Below are positions 33,481 to 39,287 of a DNA stretch of 39,287 bases, in pieces (positions within the stretch are counted from its first letter, which is position 1; each line of letters starts with the position of its first letter). The stretch comes from Zobellella denitrificans. Lineage in GTDB: Bacteria; Pseudomonadota; Gammaproteobacteria; Enterobacterales; Aeromonadaceae. The DNA lies in the NCBI RefSeq assembly GCF_002237365.1, contig NZ_NMUO01000029.1:1-39287 (forward strand), in the 5' to 3' direction. Made by a program: the position numbers and the translations under genes. The notes beneath the pieces are model-generated. The model was not told the origin of the DNA, searched no databases, and saw only the letters and a program-made list of their open reading frames with translations.

Positions 33481-34737
33481 TTATGCGCCGGGCAGCAGGC
33501 TCTCGCCCCGCCACAGCTCGGTCAGTTGTTCCCGCTCGCGCACCACATAGGCCTGGTCCCCGTCCACCATCACCTCGGCGGCCCGGGGCCGGCTGTTGTA
33601 GTTGGAGGCCATCACAAAACCATAGGCGCCGGCGGAACGCACCGCCAGCAGGTCGCCCTCGGTGATGGCCAGGGTACGGTCCTTGCCGATAAAGTCGCCG
33701 GTTTCGCACACCGGGCCCACCACGTCGTAGACCGCCGGCTCCCGCTGCAGGGTGGAATCCACCGGTATGATGGCCTGCCAGGCGCTGTACAGGGCCGGGC
33801 GGATCAGGTCGTTCATGGCGGCGTCGACGATGGCGAAATTCTTGGCCTCGCCCGGCTTGAGGTGCTCCACCCGGGTCAGCAGCACGCCAGCGTTGGCGGC
33901 GATGGCGCGGCCCGGCTCGAACACCAGGGTCAGGTTGCGGTCCTGCAGGCGGGCCTTGAGCTGCTCGGCGTAGCGGCTGGGCTCGGGCGGCGCTTCCTGG
34001 TCGTAGCGCACGCCCAGGCCGCCACCCACGTCCAGGTGATGGATGTGGATGCCGTCCTCGGCCAGGCCGTCGATCAGCACCAGCAGCTTGTCCACCGCCT
34101 CGAGGAAGGGCGCCAGCTCGGTCAGCTGGGAGCCGATATGGCAGTCCACGCCGTTGACCGCGAGGTGGGGCAGGGCCGCCGCCTGGCGGTAGATGTCCCT
34201 GGCCTGCTCGATGGGAATGCCGAACTTGTTCTCTTTCAGGCCGGTGGAGATATAGGGATGGGTGCCGGCGTCGATGTCCGGGTTGACCCGGATGGACACC
34301 GGTGCCTTGACGCCCATCTCGCCCGCCACGCTGTTGATGCGCTCCAGTTCGGCCACCGATTCGACGTTGAAGCAGAAGATCTGCTGCTCCAGGGCGAAGC
34401 GGATTTCGTCGACCCGCTTGCCCACGCCGGAAAACACCACCTTGCGCGGATCGCCGCCGGCGGCGATCACCCGGCACAGTTCACCCTTGGAGACGATATC
34501 GAAGCCCGAACCCAGCCGCGCCAGCACGTTCAGCACCGCCAGGTTGGAATTGGCCTTGACCGCGTAGCAGATCAGGTGGTCCACCTCGCCGGCGGCCTGG
34601 TCGAAGGCCTTCCAGTGGCGCTCCAGGGTGGCGCGGGAATAGACGTAGAGGGGGGTGCCGTGCTGTTCGGCCAGGCGGGTGAGATCGCAGGCCTCGCCGT
34701 AGAGGCGGCCATCGTCCTGATAATTAAAGTAATCCAA
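33481..34737 (-). CDS. lysA: Diaminopimelate decarboxylase
   Basis: 418 residues. A PLP enzyme of the alanine racemase-like fold that decarboxylates meso-DAP to lysine. Lys61 in CYAVKANSN binds PLP. Also seen are GFDIVSKGEL, HIGSQLTE, the phosphate loop LDVGGGLGVRY, EPGRAIAANAG and the active-site VCETGDF. The start is a TTG at 34737: AAAGGA stands 8 bp before it, and the resulting N-terminus (MDYFNYQDDG) fits the family. E. coli has no lysA between lptM and dapF; Vibrio and Aeromonas relatives do. Confidence 0.96.
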   Translation of the reverse strand: MDYFNYQDDGRLYGEACDLTRLAEQHGTPLYVYSRATLERHWKAFDQAAGEVDHLICYAVKANSNLAVLNVLARLGSGFDIVSKGELCRVIAAGGDPRKVVFSGVGKRVDEIRFALEQQIFCFNVESVAELERINSVAGEMGVKAPVSIRVNPDIDAGTHPYISTGLKENKFGIPIEQARDIYRQAAALPHLAVNGVDCHIGSQLTELAPFLEAVDKLLVLIDGLAEDGIHIHHLDVGGGLGVRYDQEAPPEPSRYAEQLKARLQDRNLTLVFEPGRAIAANAGVLLTRVEHLKPGEAKNFAIVDAAMNDLIRPALYSAWQAIIPVDSTLQREPAVYDVVGPVCETGDFIGKDRTLAITEGDLLAVRSAGAYGFVMASNYNSRPRAAEVMVDGDQAYVVREREQLTELWRGESLLPGA

Positions 34738-34748
34738 GGTAGTTTCCT

Positions 34749-34871
34749 TTACGACTGCTCAACCTGAGTGGGTTCCTGGCCGGCCTCGGGCAGGGTCAGC
34801 GGGCCCTTGAGGCCACAACCCGCCAGGCTCAGGGCCAGGGCGACCAGCGCGGTCAGCTTGAATTTGTTCAT
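34749..34871 (-). CDS. lptM: Small lipoprotein LptM (YifL)
   Basis: 40 residues. A type II signal peptide with the lipobox LAGC (Cys19) is followed by GLKGPLTLP, the conserved motif of this family. LptM is an outer-membrane lipoprotein reported to help LptD/LptE assembly. A longer open frame extends upstream but is the shadow of cyaY on the other strand; the ATG at 34871 gives the lipoprotein start. It lies 11 bp before lysA. A 72-bp spacer separates it from cyaY, which is divergent, as in E. coli. Confidence 0.9.
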   Translation of the reverse strand: MNKFKLTALVALALSLAGCGLKGPLTLPEAGQEPTQVEQS

Positions 34872-34901
34872 CGTATGACTGTGAATATGGTTTAGGGCTC
34901 T

Positions 34902-34907
34902 TATAAT
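34902..34907 (+). promoter_or_regulatory. -10 element of the cyaY promoter in the lptM/cyaY divergent spacer
   Basis: A perfect TATAAT stands 36 bp before the cyaY ATG; CTGTGA (34879-34884) is a weak -35 at 17 bp. On the other strand the same place reads TATAAG, a candidate -10 for the lptM-lysA-dapF line, so the two promoters may overlap. Confidence 0.5.
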
Positions 34908-34943
34908 CGCATTCAGATTCTCAAAAGCAATAGGAAGCGGGCA

Positions 34944-35255
34944 ATGAACGACAGTGAATTCCACGCCTTGGCGGACGCCATTTACCAGCATATCGAGGAG
35001 TGCATCGACCAGAGTGGCGAGGACATCGAATGCGAGACCGTGGGCGGGGTCATGACCCTCACCTTCGAAAACGGGATCAAGTTCGTGATCAACCGCCAGG
35101 AGCCGCTGCACCAGATCTGGCTGGCCACCCGGGAAAACGGCCATCATTTCGCCTACCGGGACGGCCAGTGGATCGACAACCGCCAGGGCCACGAGCTGCT
35201 GGCCTGGGTCAGCCTGCAGGCCAAACGCCAGGGCGGCGCCGAACTCGTGCTTTAA
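34944..35255 (+). CDS. cyaY: Iron donor protein CyaY (bacterial frataxin)
   Basis: 103 residues. CyaY binds Fe(II) and modulates IscS in Fe-S cluster assembly. The N-terminal acidic helix [20 protein letters not shown] is the iron-binding ridge. The sheet carries [39 protein letters not shown] and a [13 protein letters not shown] end, as in the frataxin fold. GGAAGCGGG precedes the ATG. Its stop codon overlaps that of the convergent cyaA in a TTAA (35252-35255). Confidence 0.96.
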   Translation: MNDSEFHALADAIYQHIEECIDQSGEDIECETVGGVMTLTFENGIKFVINRQEPLHQIWLATRENGHHFAYRDGQWIDNRQGHELLAWVSLQAKRQGGAELVL

Positions 35256-37759
35256 CCCAAACAGGCCCGGGGATCGTCCTTGACGGTGCGATAGGGCAGT
35301 ACCCGGGGCTGGCCGTCGGCGGCCACGATTTCATAGTACTGGGGCAGGTTGAAGTTGGCGAAATGGCTCTGCCCCACCCCGTGCTCGTGATGGGAGGTGT
35401 AGAAGCGGTTGATGCTCTGCACCAGTTCGTCCTTGCTGCCCGACACCTGGCGATACACCTCGACCCGGTTGGCTTCGTCCAGGATGTAGAGGTTGTAGCC
35501 GTCGCCGGCGTCCTCGAAAAAGAACTGCATCAGGCCTTCGCTGGCGTAGGCATCCACTATGTCCGGCACCGCCTTGTCGTCCTGCTGATCCAGGCGCAGG
35601 GCGTGGCGGGACTGCTTCTGGCTGGACAGCTGGCGGTAGAAGTCCACCGCGTTTTCCATCTTCTGCACGCTGACCCCGCGCCGCTCAAAAAAGATGCCGT
35701 ACTTGTCGCCGCCCAGCACCAGGGTCTTGATGGTGCTGCCCTGGGCGCGCGCCAGGCGCAGGCCGATGCATTCCTTCACCAGTTGCTCGAAACGGGTGCG
35801 GATCAGGCTGCGGAAGTTCAGGCTGTAGCAGTGCACGTCCAGGCTCTCGGGCGCGTTGGCGTCCTGATGCATCTTGCCGAGGATGGTGGTCAACGCCTCC
35901 ACCACGGCGGTGGGCCCGCTGAAGTGCAGGGTGCGGATCTCGTCCCAGGAGTTGCGGTAGATCAGATCCACCGAGCCCACCAGGTTCTCCAGCTGATGGC
36001 CGAAACTGAAGGGATCGCTGGTCTTGGCGCTGAACTCGATGGCCCTGTTGCGCCAGCGGGCGGTGGGGTCGGTTTCAAGGTTGAGGAAGATGCCCAGGTT
36101 GCGCACCTCGCAGGGCCGGCTCAGGGCCAGGTTGGTCGGCGCCGGAGTCCGCACCGGGAAGATGCGCGCCAGATCGCCGCAGAATTCCTGCAGATGACGC
36201 CGGGTCAGATCGGTGTTCTGGTTGAACAGGTGCAGCCGGGTGCTGGGCACCAGCAGGCCGTTGAAATGGGCCCAGGCCACCAGCTTGCCGACATAGCCGC
36301 TGTACTCGAGCGGGCTGCGGCCGATGATGTCCCCCGGGGCCAGGCCGCACTTGTACAGGTACCAGCCGGCGGGGTTGACCCGGCCTTCCGGCACCTGCAC
36401 CAGGCTGATGTCCGGCTCGCTCAGATCCGGGGCAATCTTGAGGTTGATCAGCTGCACCTTGCCCGGCAGGTTCTCGAAGGCGGCGTAGAGCTTGCGCGAC
36501 AGTATGCCGATGTCTTCCGGGTTGATGCACTCGCTGATGTTGTTGCGCCGGGCGAACTGGATCAGGTTGCGGTAGCTCTGCATCAGGGCTTCGAGCAGCT
36601 CGCCGTAGGCGGCCTTGACCTCTTCCACCTTCCAGTGGGCCCGGTCATCGAGCCGGGCCAGCTTGTCCGCCGGCCAGCCCCAGGCCGCCACCAGCCGGTT
36701 GATCAACTTCCGCCGCCAGGCGTACTGGGCATCGTTGCCGTGGGTGCGGTGCAGCCCTTCCGACACCTTGAGGTAGAAACAGCGCCGCACCAGATCGAGC
36801 CGCTTCTCGTCGCCGATGGACTTGAGATAGCCGGTCACCTTTTCCAGCATCAGCATGTAGTGATCTTGGTACTCGTCCAGCACCTCGGATGACTGGAAGT
36901 GCCCCTTGAGGTGGCGGCACAGCAGCTGGGTATCCGGGTACTCGTGGGAATAGGCTTCCATCAGCACCGTTTTGAGCACCGCCTTGTAGGGCGAGTCGAT
37001 GCCCTTGTACAGCTGCCACAGGGCCGAGCCGAAGTACTCTTCCGCCGGTATGCGGGCGAAACCGCCCAGATCCAGCCATTCGTCGGTGTTGAGGGTGCCG
37101 TTGGCGAACTGCTCGGCCACGAACTGATCGTACTTGGGTCCCAGCTTGCCGGGGGCGAACATCCACACCAGCCGTTTGCCGGCGATGCGCAGGTTGCTGC
37201 GATAGAACTCGTCCAGCAGCAGCAGGTGCTGGGCGCTGCCGCAACTCTCGCCCTGCACCCACTGCTGGTTGTCGGTACGGAACTTGTTGTCGGGGATCAG
37301 GAACAGGTTAAGCTCCACCTGGCGCTGCTCCGCCCATTTGGAGATCAGCAGGCACTTCTGCTGCAGCAGCTCGACCCGCTCCGGGGCCATCTGGTGGGAG
37401 TAGCAGACCCAGACGTCCAGGTCGGAATGGCGGCACTGGCCGATGGACGAGGTGCTGCCCATGGAATAGAGGCCGAAGATCTCGTTCTTGCCGTGCTGCA
37501 GCCCCTGGTGGCCGTTGGCCGCCTGACACAATTCGTCGATGAACTCCTGCTGGCGTTCGTTGGGGCGGAAGTGGCAGACACCCGCGGGCACGTCCCCGGG
37601 CAGGTAACCCGGCAACAGGGGGTGATGGTAGTGCAACAGCACCGGCAGCAACTGGAATACCTGCTGGCCGTAACGACTCATCACCGCCAGGGCGCGAGCC
37701 TGCTTCTGCTGGTTAAACTGGTCACATCGCTCGACGAGCCGGTGAAAATTCGCGTGCAA
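35252..37759 (-). CDS. cyaA: Class I adenylate cyclase
   Basis: 835 residues from the TTG at 37759 (E. coli 848). It makes cAMP for CRP. The N-terminal catalytic domain has [20 protein letters not shown] and the nucleotidyltransferase core [20 protein letters not shown]. The C-terminal half is the PTS-regulated domain. Start choice: from this TTG the protein aligns residue for residue with the E. coli N-terminus (27 residues to the ALAVM/ALAAM position), the E. coli gene also starts at TTG, and AAGG stands 8 bp before it. ATG codons further upstream (such as 37852) would put the CRP-like site and promoter inside the gene. It is divergent from hemC, as in E. coli. Confidence 0.95.
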   Translation of the reverse strand: MHANFHRLVERCDQFNQQKQARALAVMSRYGQQVFQLLPVLLHYHHPLLPGYLPGDVPAGVCHFRPNERQQEFIDELCQAANGHQGLQHGKNEIFGLYSMGSTSSIGQCRHSDLDVWVCYSHQMAPERVELLQQKCLLISKWAEQRQVELNLFLIPDNKFRTDNQQWVQGESCGSAQHLLLLDEFYRSNLRIAGKRLVWMFAPGKLGPKYDQFVAEQFANGTLNTDEWLDLGGFARIPAEEYFGSALWQLYKGIDSPYKAVLKTVLMEAYSHEYPDTQLLCRHLKGHFQSSEVLDEYQDHYMLMLEKVTGYLKSIGDEKRLDLVRRCFYLKVSEGLHRTHGNDAQYAWRRKLINRLVAAWGWPADKLARLDDRAHWKVEEVKAAYGELLEALMQSYRNLIQFARRNNISECINPEDIGILSRKLYAAFENLPGKVQLINLKIAPDLSEPDISLVQVPEGRVNPAGWYLYKCGLAPGDIIGRSPLEYSGYVGKLVAWAHFNGLLVPSTRLHLFNQNTDLTRRHLQEFCGDLARIFPVRTPAPTNLALSRPCEVRNLGIFLNLETDPTARWRNRAIEFSAKTSDPFSFGHQLENLVGSVDLIYRNSWDEIRTLHFSGPTAVVEALTTILGKMHQDANAPESLDVHCYSLNFRSLIRTRFEQLVKECIGLRLARAQGSTIKTLVLGGDKYGIFFERRGVSVQKMENAVDFYRQLSSQKQSRHALRLDQQDDKAVPDIVDAYASEGLMQFFFEDAGDGYNLYILDEANRVEVYRQVSGSKDELVQSINRFYTSHHEHGVGQSHFANFNLPQYYEIVAADGQPRVLPYRTVKDDPRACLG

Positions 37760-37806
37760 GGTACAGGCCTTCGTTGGACCGACACAGACCCGGGACAGGT
37801 CAAAAG

Positions 37807-37822
37807 TGTGATCATGGTAACA
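37807..37822. promoter_or_regulatory. CRP-like site at the cyaA promoter
   Basis: TGTGA-TCATGG-TAACA matches the CRP consensus TGTGA-N6-TCACA at 9 of 10 half-site positions. It covers the candidate cyaA -10, so cAMP-CRP would repress cyaA, the feedback known in E. coli. Confidence 0.65.
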
Positions 37823-37842
37823 ATTAGCCAGTAAATGAACAA
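37814..37842 (-). promoter_or_regulatory. Candidate cyaA promoter
   Basis: On the minus strand TTGTTC (-35, 37837-37842), a 17-bp spacer and TACCAT (-10, 37814-37819). The hexamers are weak, but the overlap with the CRP-like site mirrors the main E. coli cyaA promoter. Confidence 0.45.
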
Positions 37843-37953
37843 TATCTGCCATGACACATTTTCGCAACATCCTGACTACGCAGCTTTCTTCCCTGAAATA
37901 CGCCGGCAGGAATGATAGTATCGACCCATTGATGGACAAAGGAAGAGATTCAA

Positions 37954-38883
37954 ATGGCAAACCGCATCATCCGCATCGCCACCCGCAAGAGCCTGCTGGC
38001 CCTGTGGCAGGCCAATCACGTCAAGGACCGGCTGGAGCAGTTGCACCCCGATGTCACTGTCGAGCTGGTGCCCATGACCACCCAGGGTGATGTGCTGCTC
38101 GATACTCCCCTGTCCAAGATCGGCGGCAAGGGCCTGTTCATCAAGGAACTGGAGCAGGCCATGCTGGACGGCCGGGCCGACATCGCCGTGCACTCGATGA
38201 AGGATGTGCCGGTGGAATTTCCCGAGGGCCTGGGCCTGACCGTGATCTGCGAGCGGGAAGATCCGCGCGACGCCTTTGTTTCCAACCAGTACCAGAGCCT
38301 GGACCAGCTGCCCGCCGGCGCCGTGGTCGGCACCGCCAGCCTGCGCCGCGAGTGCCAGATCCGCGCCCGTCGCCCGGACCTGGTGGTCAAGACCCTGCGC
38401 GGCAACGTGCAGACCCGGCTGCGCAAGCTGGATGAGGGCGAATACGACGCCATCATCCTCGCCGCCGCCGGCCTCAAGCGGCTGGAGCTGGAAGCGCGCA
38501 TCGCCTGCCTGCTGAGCCCGGACGAGAGCCTGCCCGCCAACGGCCAGGGTGCCGTGGGCATCGAGTGCCGGCTGGACGACCCCGAACTGCTCGCCCTGCT
38601 GGCGCCACTCGACCATGCCCCCACCCGGCTGCGGGTGGTCGCGGAGCGAGCCATGAACCAGGGCCTGCAGGGCGGCTGCCAGGTGCCTATCGGGTCCTAC
38701 GCCGAGCTGGAAGGAGACAAGCTCTGGCTGCGCGGCCTGGTCGGCCGCCCCGACGGCAGCCAGATCATCTTCGACGAGATCACCGGCCTGGCCAGCCAGG
38801 GTGAAGCCCTGGGCGCCGAGCTGGCCAAGCGGCTGCTGGCCCGCGGCGCCGACAAGATACTGGACGAGGTGTACCACTCATGA
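37954..38883 (+). CDS. hemC: Hydroxymethylbilane synthase (porphobilinogen deaminase)
   Basis: 309 residues. It joins four porphobilinogens into hydroxymethylbilane in heme synthesis. Cys242 in [10 protein letters not shown] carries the dipyrromethane cofactor (same number in E. coli). [45 protein letters not shown] with the catalytic Asp, [20 protein letters not shown] and NGQGAVGIE are all present. AAAGGAAGAG precedes the ATG. It is divergent from cyaA across 194 bp that hold the CRP-like site. The hemD ATG overlaps its stop (ATGA, 38880-38883). Confidence 0.97.
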   Translation: MANRIIRIATRKSLLALWQANHVKDRLEQLHPDVTVELVPMTTQGDVLLDTPLSKIGGKGLFIKELEQAMLDGRADIAVHSMKDVPVEFPEGLGLTVICEREDPRDAFVSNQYQSLDQLPAGAVVGTASLRRECQIRARRPDLVVKTLRGNVQTRLRKLDEGEYDAIILAAAGLKRLELEARIACLLSPDESLPANGQGAVGIECRLDDPELLALLAPLDHAPTRLRVVAERAMNQGLQGGCQVPIGSYAELEGDKLWLRGLVGRPDGSQIIFDEITGLASQGEALGAELAKRLLARGADKILDEVYHS

Positions 38884-39272
38884 CGCCGCTGGTGGTGCGC
38901 CCCGAGCCCCAGAACCAGGCCCTGTGCCAGGCCCTGGCCGAGGCAGGCCACCGGCCCCTGGCCTGCCCGCTGCTGAGCTTCGACGAAGGGGCCGAGCTGG
39001 CTCTGCTCCCGGAGCAACTCGCCACCCTCGGCCAAGGGGATTATGTGATAGCGGTCAGCGTACCGGCGGTGACTTTCGCCGATAATGCGCTGAAACGGCT
39101 GGGTCTGGCCTGGCCGGCCTGCGGCTACGTGGCCGTGGGCGAAGCCACCGGCCGGGCCCTGGCTGCCGTGGGGGGGGTGCGTTATACAAATCCGGCGGTG
39201 CCGGCCAAAAGAGAGGTGGGGGATGTCGGTGCTGACGCAGCGATGTTAACAAGTGACAAGTTGTATCATTGA
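38880..39272 (+). CDS. hemD: Uroporphyrinogen-III synthase, apparently truncated
   Basis: 130 residues, against about 240-250 for HemD, which cyclises hydroxymethylbilane to uroporphyrinogen III. The first 100 or so residues fit the family: [49 protein letters not shown] and [17 protein letters not shown]. After about residue 110 (AVPAKRE, near base 39217) the similarity ends and the frame stops at 39270-39272. The last 45 bases are AT-rich, unlike the rest. A run of eight G (39170-39177) lies in the coding part. Possible causes are disruption by an inserted element, a frameshift, or an assembly artefact; the window ends 15 bases later. It overlaps hemC, so it is translated with it. Confidence 0.8.
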   Translation: MTPLVVRPEPQNQALCQALAEAGHRPLACPLLSFDEGAELALLPEQLATLGQGDYVIAVSVPAVTFADNALKRLGLAWPACGYVAVGEATGRALAAVGGVRYTNPAVPAKREVGDVGADAAMLTSDKLYH

Positions 39273-39287
39273 AACCAATATGTGAGG

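Noticed and set aside
35000-36892. Long plus-strand open frame opposite cyaA (630 codons)
   Set aside because: It runs out of frame through cyaY and antisense to cyaA, without start signal or family motifs.

Overview
The window is GC-rich chromosomal DNA of a gammaproteobacterium. It preserves several Escherichia coli/Vibrio neighbourhoods in rearranged form: polA-spf, hemN-yihI-engB, recQ-yigI-rarD-rht, and hemC/cyaA/cyaY/lptM-lysA-dapF-DUF484-xerC-yigB-uvrD. Gene content (Mrp antiporter, DUF2489, DUF3630, RyhB, Spot 42) and base composition fit a marine Aeromonadales bacterium of the Oceanimonas/Oceanisphaera/Zobellella type. That placement is inference; no 16S or marker search was possible.

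Layout. 1-2313: the 3' end of a LacI-type repressor and a secreted subtilisin-like protease with a PKD domain. 2366-6073 (minus): hemN, a DUF2489 membrane protein, yihI, a methyltransferase and diheme cytochrome c4. 6216-8812 (plus): engB, rsuA and a response regulator-HDOD protein. 8855-14411 (minus): a complete seven-gene Mrp Na+/H+ antiporter operon. 14706-18815 (minus): thiD behind a TPP-riboswitch-like leader, the Spot 42 sRNA, and polA. 19126-22539: elbB, the Fur-controlled sRNA RyhB, yhhQ behind a preQ1-I riboswitch, a DUF3630 protein and selO. 22656-27822: a monoheme cytochrome, recQ, a decayed yigI remnant, rarD, an AraC regulator with a LysE/RhtB exporter, and a YecH-like protein. 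27896-34871 (minus): the lptM-lysA-dapF-DUF484-xerC-yigB-uvrD gene line, with a large palindromic repeat just upstream of uvrD. 34944 to the end: cyaY (+), cyaA (-), hemC (+) and an abnormally short hemD (+).

Two regulatory themes recur. For iron and heme, hemN, hemC, hemD, two c-type cytochromes, cyaY (frataxin) and the Fur-regulated RyhB all lie here. For carbon status, cyaA carries a CRP-like site over its own promoter, and Spot 42, which is repressed by cAMP-CRP in E. coli, lies downstream of polA. The most informative non-coding elements are Spot 42 (15890-15992), RyhB (19772-19889), the preQ1-I aptamer (20665-20698) and a TPP-like leader that appears to lack one strand of a helix (15585-15666). 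I saw no rRNA, tRNA, CRISPR array or intact insertion sequence. The main oddities are the TPP leader, the response regulator with Glu at the phospho-acceptor position, the palindromic element before uvrD, the yigI remnant, and hemD losing family similarity where base composition shifts at the window edge.
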